A stretch of DNA of 26,884 bases from Candidatus Iainarchaeum sp. (GCA_028702895.1 JAQVNZ010000007.1:1-26884), one strand, 5' to 3'; shown: positions 1 to 7,564, counted from the first letter of the stretch. Numbers and translations: made by a program. Notes: generated by a model not told the origin, from the letters alone.

Positions 1-51
1 TTATTTTCTGGTTATTATTTAAAACAAGAATAAGTTTTAGTAAAATAAATT

Positions 52-990
52 TCATTTCCAAATTTTTTTAATATTAAAAGGTTTTTTTTCACTAACCTTG
101 TAATAAGTTTTCATTTGCATGTCAGCTATTAGGCCGAAGCAAAAAAATATTACTCCGCAAATAAATAATAGGCCAGCAAACATTGGTAGAGAAGAATTAA
201 CCAAACTAATTCTGCCTAATAATCTTAGAACAATCAATACTAATCCTAAGAGAAAACCAATGCCAATAGATATTAAGCCAAGGCCACCAAAAATATGTAG
301 TGGTCGATTAGCATATTTTTGCCAAAACCAAATAACAATCATGTCAAGAAAACCTTTTGGTATTCTCCACAAATTATACTTTGTTTTACCATATTTTCTT
401 TGTCTATGAGAAATATGTACTTCAGAACTAGTGTATCCTCTCCACCTTAACATTGGAGGAATATATCTATGCATTTCTCCATATAATTCTAAATCTTCTA
501 AACATTCCCTTCTAAAAACCTTAAATGGACAACCATAATCATGTAAGTTAGTTCCAAGTAATTTATGTCTTAATTTTGAAGCAAAAAATGACATAAAATT
601 TTTAGAAAAACTGTCTTTTCTTTTACTTCTATATCCAATAACACAATCATATCCTTTTTCAATTTCTTTTAAAAAAATAGGTAATTCACTAAATTTTACT
701 TGCATATCTCCATCAATATAACAAACTAAATCTTTTGAAGCTAAATCAAAGCCTGCTCGCATTGCTGCTGATTGTCCGAAATTCTTTCTAAAATCAATTA
801 TTTTAACTTTAGAATCTTTTTTGTGTAATTTTAACATTTCTTCTAAAGTAGAATCAGTAGAACCATCATTTACAAATATTACTTCAAAATCCAATTTCAA
901 TTTTTTTAATACACTAGAAACTTCTTGATATAAAGGAGCAATATTTTTTTCTTCATTTAATACAGGGATTACTATTGAAATTGATTTCAT
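52..990 (-). CDS. GT2 polyprenyl-phosphate glycosyltransferase (DPM1/GtrB-like)
   Basis: Family 2 glycosyltransferase that probably moves a sugar from a nucleotide sugar to a polyprenyl/dolichyl phosphate on the cytoplasmic membrane face. Seen in the 312-aa protein: an N-terminal GT-A domain with VIPVLNEE at residues 7-14, NDGS at 41-44 and the metal-binding YIDGDMQ at 91-97. The acceptor-side segment ends in RQRKYGKTKYN, typical of this family, and two hydrophobic helices lie at about 233-256 and 269-292, the GtrB/DPM1-type anchor. Length is normal and the ATG at 988-990 starts directly at the domain. The sugar-phosphate lipid it makes could feed the GT-C enzyme at 3053-4546, but that link is inference; the two genes are separated by the AbiE/BRO locus. 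The sugar specificity cannot be read from the sequence. Confidence 0.9.
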   Translation of the reverse strand: MKSISIVIPVLNEEKNIAPLYQEVSSVLKKLKLDFEVIFVNDGSTDSTLEEMLKLHKKDSKVKIIDFRKNFGQSAAMRAGFDLASKDLVCYIDGDMQVKFSELPIFLKEIEKGYDCVIGYRSKRKDSFSKNFMSFFASKLRHKLLGTNLHDYGCPFKVFRRECLEDLELYGEMHRYIPPMLRWRGYTSSEVHISHRQRKYGKTKYNLWRIPKGFLDMIVIWFWQKYANRPLHIFGGLGLISIGIGFLLGLVLIVLRLLGRISLVNSSLPMFAGLLFICGVIFFCFGLIADMQMKTYYKVSEKKPFNIKKIWK

Positions 991-1080
991 GAAAAAAACA
1001 AGTAAATAAGAATACTTAAATGTTAGCTTTTAAGAAGAAATTAAAAGTTTAATTGATCACCAGCATGGAACCTTAAATAG

Positions 1081-1090
1081 CTTTTTATAT
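1081..1090 (+). promoter_or_regulatory. TATA box of the BRO-type gene
   Basis: The sequence ctttttatat is centred about 26 nt before the ATG at 1112. This is the archaeal TATA-to-start distance, so the mRNA is probably leaderless; no Shine-Dalgarno sequence is seen before the ATG. Confidence 0.5.
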
Positions 1091-1111
1091 GTTTAAAATA
1101 AACTCTTTGTT

Positions 1112-1489
1112 ATGGAAGAAAATAGTGTTGTCCAAAATAATTCTATTAAATTATTTCAAACCAATGGAGTGGGCCCTGAAAAGATACGTCTTTTTGAAGA
1201 TAAGAAGGTTAGAGTTAAGTGGGATGCTGATGAAGAAGATTATTATTTCTCAATAGTTGATGTTGTTGCTGTTTTAACAGAAAACGATTTTCAAACTGCA
1301 AGAAATTATTGGAAAGTGCTAAAACAACGTCTTTTAGAGGAAGGGAATGAGTCGGTGACAAATTGTCACCAATTGAAACTAGTTGCTTCTGATGGAAAAG
1401 CATATAGTACAGATGTTGCAAACACAGAACAAAACTTAACATGCAAGAAAGTATATAAAAACAGTGACTTTCTCGCACCTTTGGTTTAA
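1112..1489 (+). pseudogene. BRO-N domain (phage antirepressor-like) protein, 5' fragment
   Basis: N-terminal part of a BRO/antirepressor-type DNA-binding protein. The 125-aa product has the family pattern: KVRVKWDADEEDYYFSIVDV, then VLTEND, an NYWKVLKQRL stretch, SVTNCHQLKL and DGKAYSTDVANTEQ. Intact relatives go on from TDVANTE into a segment on the pattern LRIIQSIPSPKAEPFKRWLA and reach roughly 270-290 aa. Here the match ends near base 1430 and the frame runs through unrelated residues (NLTCKKVYKNSDFLAPLV) to a stop at 1489, in a stretch that also holds the promoter of the AbiE pair. The matching C-terminal end lies at 2925-3041, so this is read as a gene broken by the AbiE cassette with loss of the middle. 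Its promoter is intact, so a short product could still be made. Confidence 0.75.
1452..1460 (+). promoter_or_regulatory. TATA box for the AbiE toxin-antitoxin pair
   Basis: tatataaaa is a strong archaeal TATA match lying inside the scrambled end of the BRO fragment. It would place transcription start near 1482, about 33 nt before the ATG at 1515. A weaker box (tttaaaaa, 1485-1492) lies exactly 26 nt before that ATG and would make the message leaderless. Which is used is not decidable by eye. Confidence 0.4.
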
Positions 1490-1514
1490 AAATTGTTTGT
1501 TTCTAATTATTATT

Positions 1515-2141
1515 ATGTATGAGTTAAGTGTTTTGAATGCAATGAAGGAAATGCCTGTTTTTTCTTTGTCTGACGTGGCTAAGATCACAACGAATAGAGC
1601 TTATGCTAAAGTATTATTGGCTAGAATGGTTAAAGAAAAAAGAGTAATTAGAATTATGAGGGACAAGTATTCTTTTCATGATAATCCTTTAATTTTTGCT
1701 CCATTTTTAAATAATCCTTCTTATGTTTCTTGTGCTTCAGCTTTAAGTTATTATGGATTAATATCTCAAATTCCAAATAGTATTTTTTTGATGACAACTA
1801 AAAGATCAAAAAAAATTGGTAAAATTTTTTATAAGAAAACCAAAAACTTTTTTGGTTTTAATTCAATAAAAATTAATGGGGTAAAAACTTTTATTGCCGA
1901 ACCAGAAAAAGCTTTCATTGATAGTATTGGAATACATCCATTACATATTATATTAGAAGCTTTACCAGAACTTGATTCAAAAAAATTATTAGATTATGCA
2001 AAGAAAAGCGGAGAAACAAAAAGAATCTCTTATTTGTTAAAAAAAGAAGTTAAAGTTTCAAAAAAATACATTTACTTAGATCCTTTAAGCAAAAAAAAAG
2101 GGGAGAGGGATGAAAAATGGAAATTAATAGTGAATTGTTAG
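1515..2141 (+). CDS. abiEi: AbiEi-type antitoxin of a type IV toxin-antitoxin system
   Basis: Antitoxin and probable autorepressor partner of the nucleotidyltransferase toxin that follows. From the ATG at 1515 the protein is 208 aa. An N-terminal winged-helix-type segment reads EMPVFSLSDVAKITTNRAYAKVLLARMVKEKRVIRI followed by DKYSF. The middle contains YVSCASALSYYGL, the usual AbiEi motif in which a conserved S-AL-YYGL helix precedes the C-terminal domain, and then FIAEPEKAFIDSI, also typical. An in-frame ATG at 1464 would add 17 hydrophobic residues that do not belong to the family and would run through the candidate promoters, so 1515 is preferred. The 3' end overlaps abiEii by 25 bases, a normal toxin-antitoxin arrangement. 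Antitoxin and repressor roles are inferred from the family. Confidence 0.8.
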   Translation: MYELSVLNAMKEMPVFSLSDVAKITTNRAYAKVLLARMVKEKRVIRIMRDKYSFHDNPLIFAPFLNNPSYVSCASALSYYGLISQIPNSIFLMTTKRSKKIGKIFYKKTKNFFGFNSIKINGVKTFIAEPEKAFIDSIGIHPLHIILEALPELDSKKLLDYAKKSGETKRISYLLKKEVKVSKKYIYLDPLSKKKGERDEKWKLIVNC

Positions 2142-2857
2142 TAACAATAGGTAAAAAAAATAAATTGACAAATAAAGAACATATAGAAAAAACTTGGATG
2201 CAAGACCACTTACTTTATTATTTATCAAAAAAAAGAGACGATTTAATCTTTAAGGGCGGAACAGCATTATATAAGTTTTATTCTTTACCAAGATTTTCTG
2301 AAGATTTGGATTTTTCTACAAATAAAGAAATAAATATGGAATTATTAGAAGATTTTTGCAAAAAAAACAATATTAAGTTAGATTATAAAAAAATTCATAA
2401 TTCTCATTTATTTAAGTTAAGGTTTAATGGGGTGCTAACAGAAAAAAATACTATAAGAATAGATATTAATTTTACAAAAAAAGTTTATCCTGCTGACAAA
2501 AAAGAATTCCTTTCTTTCTATCCTGATGTTTCTCCATGTATAATAAAAGTAATGCCTTTGGAAGAAATATTTACAGAAAAAATTCATGCAATCCTTAACA
2601 GAACAAAAGCAAGAGATTTATATGATTTATTCTTTTTATTAAAAATAATTACATTAGATTATTCTTTTTTAATAAAAAAATTATCTGATAAAGAAATTGA
2701 TACAAACGAAAAAGAACTAAAAAAAATGCTTTTTAATAAAATAAATGACTATTCAACTATGTGGGAAGAAGAACTAAAACACTTCATACTACAAGAACTA
2801 CCTAGTTTTAAAATAGTAAAAGAATTTGTTATAAAAGAAATGAAATTAATAAAATAA
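2117..2857 (+). CDS. abiEii: AbiEii nucleotidyltransferase toxin
   Basis: Toxin of the AbiE type IV toxin-antitoxin pair, a DNA-polymerase-beta-fold nucleotidyltransferase; relatives block growth by adding nucleotides to tRNA or other acceptors. The 246-aa protein carries LIFKGGTALYKFY at about residues 43-55, the GG(T/S) nucleotidyltransferase motif, followed by RFSEDLDFS, the DxD-type metal-binding motif. Further on, EEIFTEKIHAILNRTKARDLYDLFFLL is the conserved E-K...R-KARDLYDL block. The length is that of a standalone AbiEii, and the key acidic and lysine residues are present, so the gene looks functional. A purine-rich GGGGAGAGGG at 2100-2109 sits about 8 bases before the ATG as its ribosome binding site, inside the end of abiEi, suggesting coupled translation. 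Confidence 0.87.
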   Translation: MEINSELLVTIGKKNKLTNKEHIEKTWMQDHLLYYLSKKRDDLIFKGGTALYKFYSLPRFSEDLDFSTNKEINMELLEDFCKKNNIKLDYKKIHNSHLFKLRFNGVLTEKNTIRIDINFTKKVYPADKKEFLSFYPDVSPCIIKVMPLEEIFTEKIHAILNRTKARDLYDLFFLLKIITLDYSFLIKKLSDKEIDTNEKELKKMLFNKINDYSTMWEEELKHFILQELPSFKIVKEFVIKEMKLIK

Positions 2858-2924
2858 AGCTCATTTACTTTGTTTAGAATAAATTATTTTATTTTCGTGG
2901 TTCTTGGAGACAAATTGTTCCCTT

Positions 2925-3041
2925 GTGAGTAAAAAAGGCGGGTCAATTGCAGGTAATACTAGAAAAGATATAGAAAAAACACTTAGAAAAAGTGTTATAA
3001 CAAAAGAAAATTATTTATCTATTTCAGAAAAAAAGAATTGA
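2925..3041 (+). pseudogene. BRO-type protein, 3' fragment
   Basis: A 38-codon stretch reads SKKGGSIAGNTRKDIEKTLR and then KSVITKENYLSISEKKN before TGA. This is the characteristic end of BRO-type proteins, in which a GG-x-(I/V)-AG-(N/K)-(T/A)-RK motif is followed by a V-(S/T)-K-x-N-(Y/F)-L motif. The frame is open upstream only to 2883 and the residues there do not resemble the family. It lies on the same strand as the 5' fragment at 1112-1489, on the far side of the AbiE pair, so the two are read as ends of one former gene lacking roughly 130-150 middle codons. A GTG at 2925 could start a short peptide, but no ribosome binding site is evident. Confidence 0.65.
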
Positions 3042-3052
3042 AATAGTTTTTT

Positions 3053-4546
3053 CTAAGAACATTTCTTGATAACAATGCTACTGTTCTTATATAATTCTGT
3101 ACAATCATCAAGAATAGTGTCTAAAAATCCTACTTGAGTGGGTTTTAATTTTGATAAAGAAAAATTATCTCCTATAAAATAGAACTCAAAGGAAGGTTTT
3201 TCTTCTAAAAATTCTTGTCCTGAATAAACATCAACATTCTTATCTATTAAAGAATTATAATAGTTAATAGTGTTAGTTCCTTTTCCACTCATGGAAAAAG
3301 GAATTACTAAAAAAGGTTTTTTTATGTACCACTCTACATGTGAAGAATAAAGAGTAATAATTTTAGAATCTTCTTCTTTTAATTCTGATAATAATTCACT
3401 AGGAATATTTTTGTAATTTATTTCTGGTGCTGAAAAATCATTAAAATTTCTATGTGTTGGAACTAATATTGTAGAATAAAGAAAAGGATTGAATAAATTT
3501 GAAGTTAAAAATATCATTACAAAAAAAATTATTATTAGTAAATTATCATATTTTTTTGCTAAATAATAAAACATTAAAGAAGAAAATATTATTATTGGAA
3601 AAGTAATAAAATAAATATATCTAAAAGCAAACAAATCAACAAAAAACAATAAAAACAATAAAATTAGTGTTGGAACAATTAACAAAAAACAAAGTTCTTT
3701 TTTTTCTTTAAAAGCAAATATTAATCCAATTAAAGCAAATAATAAGATTGGTAATAAGTGTGAGAAAAAACCAAAATAACTTGTTATGTAGTAAAAAACT
3801 AGTTCTGTGTTAGTGCCAATATTAATAGCACTAATAAATCTTCCAATCAAAAAATAAATTATTGGAATTATTAATATTACTAAAAACTTGTTTTTTAACA
3901 AGAATTTTTTTGATAAATTTTTTTTATTAAAAAAAGGATATAATAAAACAGGGGTTAAAATTATTCCTGCTATTTGTGTATCAATAGCTAAAACAAAAGT
4001 TATTAGTGAATAATAAAAGTACTTAAAGTTTGTTTTTGCTTTGTAAGAAAAATATATTGTTGCAAAAAACAATAGTTGAAATAATTGATAAAATCTTGCT
4101 TGTTTTGAATAAAATACTTCTAAAAAAAATATTGAACAAAATAATGCCGTCATCAAACCAGCTTTTTTTCCTCCAAATTCTTTTCCAAACAAATAAGCTA
4201 AAATAATAGTTAACAAACCAAAAATAACTGATGGAAAACGAGCACCAAAATCATTTATTCCAAATATTATCATTGATATGCTTTGAGAGTAATGAAATAG
4301 CATTGCTCTTGAATAAAATGCTCCCGAATCAAATATGGGAAAACCTTTTTCTAGTATTTTTACGGCAGCATTAGAACTAATGCTCTCATCAACCCAAAAA
4401 CTAGGTGCATCTAAAAAACTTATTCTTAAAAACAAACCAAACAACAATATTGTTCCTAATAATATTACCCAAACAGGAATTTTTTTATTAAATATTTTAA
4501 TATTAGTTTCTAAAGTTATTTTAGAAAAATTAAGGGGTTTGTTCAT
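3053..4546 (-). CDS. GT-C membrane glycosyltransferase (PMT/ArnT-like)
   Basis: Integral membrane glycosyltransferase of the dolichyl-phosphate-mannose mannosyltransferase / ArnT superfamily, expected to move a sugar from a lipid-phosphate donor to a protein, lipid or glycan on the outer face of the membrane. The 497-aa protein has an N-terminal helix (about 24-44), then SFWVDESISSNAA in the first outer loop, whose Asp-Glu pair is the catalytic/metal site of GT-C enzymes. RFPSVIFGLLTIILAYLFGKEFGGKKAGL and SKQARFYQLFQL follow, both usual for this group. About 10-12 hydrophobic segments fill residues 85-360, and a soluble C-terminal part of about 120 residues follows. The ATG is at 4544-4546. 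The donor could be the product of a GT2 enzyme such as the one at 52-990. Substrate unknown. Confidence 0.82.
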   Translation of the reverse strand: MNKPLNFSKITLETNIKIFNKKIPVWVILLGTILLFGLFLRISFLDAPSFWVDESISSNAAVKILEKGFPIFDSGAFYSRAMLFHYSQSISMIIFGINDFGARFPSVIFGLLTIILAYLFGKEFGGKKAGLMTALFCSIFFLEVFYSKQARFYQLFQLLFFATIYFSYKAKTNFKYFYYSLITFVLAIDTQIAGIILTPVLLYPFFNKKNLSKKFLLKNKFLVILIIPIIYFLIGRFISAINIGTNTELVFYYITSYFGFFSHLLPILLFALIGLIFAFKEKKELCFLLIVPTLILLFLLFFVDLFAFRYIYFITFPIIIFSSLMFYYLAKKYDNLLIIIFFVMIFLTSNLFNPFLYSTILVPTHRNFNDFSAPEINYKNIPSELLSELKEEDSKIITLYSSHVEWYIKKPFLVIPFSMSGKGTNTINYYNSLIDKNVDVYSGQEFLEEKPSFEFYFIGDNFSLSKLKPTQVGFLDTILDDCTELYKNSSIVIKKCS

Positions 4547-4767
4547 ATTATAAAATAAAAATAAAGGTTTTATTAAATACTTGTTTTAAAAGAAATAGGT
4601 TTATTTTGTTTTTTAATTTTAAATTCTTTTGTAATTTTTTTTAGATTTTAAAATTTTTTTTTCTTTAACTTTTCAACTTTTTTTTACATTTATGTTTTTA
4701 ACCTATTTTTCTATTTTATGATTTTTTTAAACAATCTGAACAAAGCGCCTTTCTTAGCATATGTTGT

Positions 4768-5751
4768 TTATTTTAATGAAATATTCAAAATACTTTTGTC
4801 CAAATCCCTCCCACTTAAATGCACATATCTTGCGGCCATGTCTGAACTTTGGGTCCATCCAAAGAATTGTTTGAGTTGGGCTTCTGTTAAATGTTTGGCC
4901 AAGAAGGTTGCTCTTGAGTGTCTAAACATGTGTGGATTAACTTTTTTGTTTACTTTTGCAATTTTAAAGTTTACTGAAATAAGTTTTTTTACTGCTGAAT
5001 AACATAAAACAGAATTTGGTAATCTGTTACCTTGTATTCTTGAATTACTTTTTCTTTCATTTGTTTTTATCCAAATAATTGCTTCAGGATTATCTTTGTA
5101 TGGATGTTGATTAATCCATTTTTTGAGCGGAGCAACACTTTTGATTATTGGGATTCTTCTTTGTCCTGTTTTTCCATTAACAAGTATTGAAGAAACTGGT
5201 TCTGCAAAAGTAATGTGTTTTATTTTAAGAGTTAAGAGTTCTCCAATTCTTACTCCACTTTCATAAAGTAAGTGAATGAATGCTTTATCTCTTGCAAATT
5301 GACATACACTAATTGCACTAAGTACATCTTCTTCTGTTAAGAGTTCTTCTGGCATTATGCAATCTCTTGGTTCTTTGTTTTTTATCCAGCTAACAAGTTT
5401 TGGGGTTACTTCATCTTCTCCTAAAAGCCACTTGTAAAATGATTTTATCACAACTTTATAATCTATTTTTGTCCAGCTTGAATAGTTGTGTTGTTCAAGT
5501 TCACAAAGATATAATTCTATATCTTCTTTTGTAACTTCTTTCAAATCTTTTGAAACTATTTCTGAAAAAGTGCGGAGTACTGCAACCTGTTTTTTGAGTC
5601 TTATTGGTTTTACTCCACAAGCTCTTTTTGATTGCACAAATCTCTTGATGTGTTGCTTGTTTTCTTCACAAATTGAGGCAGTTTCAAGTGTTTTTAATGC
5701 ACTTTGAAAGCGTTTTTCTGATGAATAGATATCATCAAGCTTTTGTTTCAT
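4768..5751 (-). CDS. Tyrosine recombinase / integrase (XerC/D-like)
   Basis: Site-specific recombinase that would join or excise DNA at attachment sites. Numbered from the TTG at 5766, an N-terminal SAM-like core-binding domain covers about residues 15-115. The catalytic domain holds Arg173 in YESGVRIGELL, Lys199 in GKTGQRRIP, His279-x-x-Arg282 in HMFRHSRATFLA, Trp304 in the second His/Trp position, and the nucleophile Tyr314 in ARYVHLS. All expected residues are present, so the enzyme looks active. I prefer the ATG at 5749-5751 (327 aa) over the TTG at 5766 because no ribosome binding site supports the TTG. The gene begins about 66 bases beyond the 3' end of tRNA-Tyr on the same strand, the usual position for an integrase of an element inserted at a tRNA. 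A host Xer-type resolvase is the alternative. Confidence 0.88.
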   Translation of the reverse strand: MKQKLDDIYSSEKRFQSALKTLETASICEENKQHIKRFVQSKRACGVKPIRLKKQVAVLRTFSEIVSKDLKEVTKEDIELYLCELEQHNYSSWTKIDYKVVIKSFYKWLLGEDEVTPKLVSWIKNKEPRDCIMPEELLTEEDVLSAISVCQFARDKAFIHLLYESGVRIGELLTLKIKHITFAEPVSSILVNGKTGQRRIPIIKSVAPLKKWINQHPYKDNPEAIIWIKTNERKSNSRIQGNRLPNSVLCYSAVKKLISVNFKIAKVNKKVNPHMFRHSRATFLAKHLTEAQLKQFFGWTQSSDMAARYVHLSGRDLDKSILNISLK

Positions 5752-5816
5752 GTTAGAAGTAGGCAAATTAGAAGAGCCAATAACTACTGACTCCTTACTA
5801 CTAACTTGCGGTGTAA

Positions 5817-6000
5817 TCCCCCCACCCAGAATTGCACCGGGGATCTCTCGGTGGCCGATTTCTTTTAATTGATTTTATTTGCATAATTGTGTTATTTTAA
5901 ATATCACAATAATGTTTGAAAACCAATTCGCTTGTATCAGATTTCTCTGATTTTTTTTGAAAACTACAGCCAAGCGTTCTAGCTACTAAACTACGGGGGG
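5817..6000 (-). tRNA. tRNA-Tyr (anticodon GTA) with a 111-nt intron
   Basis: Reading the minus strand, 6000-5964 is the 5' exon and 5852-5817 the 3' exon. The acceptor stem CCCCCCG/TGGGGGG is complete with one G-T pair. C1-G72 and A73 are the archaeal tRNA-Tyr identity elements. The D stem is GTTT/GAAC, the anticodon stem CTTGG/CCGAG, the loop CTGTAG+A and the T arm CCCGG-TGCAATT-CTGGG. CCA is not encoded. The intron sits between positions 37 and 38, the standard archaeal place. The D loop has GC where GG (18-19) is usual. A candidate TATA element is the minus-strand AAAATACTTT near 6027-6036. Confidence 0.92.
5853..5963 (-). other. tRNA-Tyr intron with bulge-helix-bulge splice sites
   Basis: Intron of 111 nt removed by the archaeal splicing endonuclease. 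The junctions fold as a near-canonical bulge-helix-bulge. The central helix is CTGT of the anticodon loop with TCGG of the intron (one U-U mismatch). The bulges are AG|T and CC|A, each cut after its second base, and the inner helix is TTTC/GAAA. The intron is AT-rich and contains no ORF. Confidence 0.8.
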
Positions 6001-6043
6001 ATTTTATCCTTTTTTTAATCTCTCCAAAGTATTTTGTTTTCGT

Positions 6044-6064
6044 CAACCTTTTTCTAAAAGGTTG
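6044..6064. repeat. Perfect 9-bp inverted repeat upstream of tRNA-Tyr
   Basis: CAACCTTTT and AAAAGGTTG are separated by three bases. The hairpin lies between tRNA-Tyr (ends 6000) and a partial copy of the tRNA 5' end (6075-6088). No T-run follows on either strand that would make it a clear terminator. Confidence 0.6.
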
Positions 6065-6074
6065 TGCGGGTAAT

Positions 6075-6088
6075 ACTACGGGGGGATT
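6075..6088 (-). repeat. 14-bp copy of the tRNA-Tyr 5' end
   Basis: actacggggggatt is identical to 5990-6003, which covers the first 11 bases of tRNA-Tyr plus three bases upstream. Similarity stops on both sides, so this is a scrap and not a second tRNA. It could be a trace of recombination at the tRNA. Confidence 0.6.
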
Positions 6089-6203
6089 CTTTGAATCTTT
6101 TATAGTGAATTATGCATTTCTAATAATAAATGCATCACTAATAATAAATTAAACTTTAAGAGTATTTTTAAAACTAGGTTTTTTTGAATAAATTTGTTTT
6201 TTA

Positions 6204-7091
6204 TTAATTCGTTTTTTTGTTTAGTTTTGATTTAATTTTTGCTTGTTTATTCTTTATTTTAAGTGTTTGTTCTATTAAAAAAATTGTTCTAGGCCAAATT
6301 AATGTTATGAATAATCCTGTTATTAAAAATAGTATCCCGCTTAAAATATAATTTGTTTTTGTTGCAAGGTCTACTAAAAATATCATTATTGCTATGCCGA
6401 TTATAATATAACTTGTTTTCATTTTTTTTACAACAAAACTATTATTATGTAGCATATATCCTATATAGTATCCTATTAGTGTTATTGCTAAAAATAAGTT
6501 CATTGGTAGGTATTTTATTATAAAAAAAGTTAGTATAATTAAGAATAGTGTGAAAATATTTTTTTGTTTTATAGTATTTTGTCTAATTATTTCAAATTTG
6601 TTTTCTAATTTGTAAAACATTTTTCCTAATAAATATCCTAATAATATTCCAACTAATACATCGCTAATATAATGTACTCCTAAATAAAGTCTTGATATTC
6701 CTGTTAAGATTATTATTAATATTAAAATAATTTTTTCTTTAGACTTTATTTTTTTTTCATAAAAAGCGTAAATGCTTGTTAGTATTGCAACGTGACCTGA
6801 TGGAAAAGCTTGTTTTGTAGTAAACTCTTCTAAGTGAGGAATATTTGGTCTTGGTCTATGCACTATAAATTTTAATAATCCTAATATTGTAGCATTAAGA
6901 AAAACAATTGTTGCGATTCGCATGGATTCTTTTTCATTATTCATCCAAAATAGTATTGCTGAAATTATTATCCAAAAAAAAGGGTCACCTAACATTGTTA
7001 AAAAAATAAAGATTAGAGTGTTAATTGGATTAGCGAATGATTGTAAAAACAAGTTGACTCCTAGTTCTCCAATAAACAATTCACCAATCAT
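6204..7091 (-). CDS. PAP2-family membrane lipid phosphatase
   Basis: Membrane phosphatase of the PAP2 superfamily, likely acting on a phospholipid or on polyprenyl diphosphate, the carrier used by surface glycosyltransferases. The three catalytic motifs are intact in the 295-aa protein: K74-x-x-x-x-R-P-R-P (KFIVHRPRP), PSGH at residues 97-100, and S133-R134-x5-H140-x3-D144 (SRLYLGVHYISD). Hydrophobic segments flank these motifs, and several more lie between about 180 and 275 in a C-terminal extension longer than the usual PAP2 core. The tail is lysine-rich. The start ATG at 7089-7091 lies 17 bases after the stop of the unknown gene at 7109-7555, so the two probably share a transcript. The exact substrate is unknown. 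Confidence 0.88.
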   Translation of the reverse strand: MIGELFIGELGVNLFLQSFANPINTLIFIFLTMLGDPFFWIIISAILFWMNNEKESMRIATIVFLNATILGLLKFIVHRPRPNIPHLEEFTTKQAFPSGHVAILTSIYAFYEKKIKSKEKIILILIIILTGISRLYLGVHYISDVLVGILLGYLLGKMFYKLENKFEIIRQNTIKQKNIFTLFLIILTFFIIKYLPMNLFLAITLIGYYIGYMLHNNSFVVKKMKTSYIIIGIAIMIFLVDLATKTNYILSGILFLITGLFITLIWPRTIFLIEQTLKIKNKQAKIKSKLNKKTN

Positions 7092-7108
7092 AAAACCACT
7101 TTAAGCAA

Positions 7109-7555
7109 TTACCCTTTTTTCGCTTTAGCTTTCTTTGCTCTTTTTAGAGTAGGAATTTCTGCTTCATGATAACTATTAAGTATTTCACATTCTTTTAACA
7201 CTTTTTTTATAGAATAAATCTTGCATAATTGCACTAATTCTTTTTGTACTGGTCCACTAAATTTATCTAGTTTACAAATCTCACTAATTACTTTTCCTAT
7301 TTTTCTAGAATTAACTTCTTCAATTGCTTTTGTAGAATCTCCTTTTTTAAAAGCTAATTCTTTTATTGCAATATCTACTTTATCAAGTTCAACTGTTTTT
7401 CTTAGATTACTCTCGATTTTATCATCAGTACTATAAGTAAGAGAAGCTAAAAAATCTACTATTGCTAATGGTGCAGTGTCTTTAGTAATAGTAATTTTTT
7501 TTATTACCTTCCAATCCTCGTAATTTGCTATAAATTGTATTGTTTCCTCAACCAA
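7109..7555 (-). CDS. Hypothetical small soluble protein
   Basis: I do not recognise this 148-aa protein. It is predicted soluble, mostly helical, rich in Lys, Glu and Ile, and ends in a basic tail (KRAKKAKAKKG). It has no Cys motif, signal or membrane segment. The start is a TTG at 7553-7555, chosen because a full GGTGAT ribosome binding site (minus strand, 7564-7559) lies three bases before it. A TATA-like CTTTTATAAATC at about 7595-7606 would give a leader of about 20 nt that includes this site. It precedes the PAP2 gene by 17 bases, so a joint role is possible but not shown. Confidence 0.7.
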   Translation of the reverse strand: MVEETIQFIANYEDWKVIKKITITKDTAPLAIVDFLASLTYSTDDKIESNLRKTVELDKVDIAIKELAFKKGDSTKAIEEVNSRKIGKVISEICKLDKFSGPVQKELVQLCKIYSIKKVLKECEILNSYHEAEIPTLKRAKKAKAKKG

Positions 7556-7558
7556 ATA

Positions 7559-7564
7559 ATCACC
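7559..7564 (-). promoter_or_regulatory. GGTGAT ribosome binding site before a TTG start
   Basis: Minus-strand GGTGAT matches the archaeal 16S rRNA 3' end (AUCACC) and lies three bases before TTG at 7555. It supports that non-ATG start. Confidence 0.7.

Noticed and set aside
119..409. Plus-strand frame opposite the GT2 gene.
   Set aside because: It is antisense to a well-supported gene and has no family features; similar shadow frames opposite the ATPase, ackA and surface protein genes were dropped for the same reason.
1354..1370. Near-perfect palindrome ggtgacaaattgtcacc, with gacaaattgt repeated at 2909-2918 on the other side of the AbiE pair; considered as an operator or target-site duplication.
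   Set aside because: It lies inside the well-conserved VTNCHQL coding block of the BRO domain, and the BRO match continues about 60 bases past it, so it cannot mark the insertion edge.
1464..1514. Longer AbiEi starting at the ATG at 1464.
   Set aside because: The added residues are not family-like and the start would lie on top of the candidate promoters.
6100..6160. Repeated ctaataataaat units and a tgcattt/aaatgca inverted repeat upstream of tRNA-Tyr.
   Set aside because: Short, AT-only and within the expectation for such AT-rich spacer DNA.
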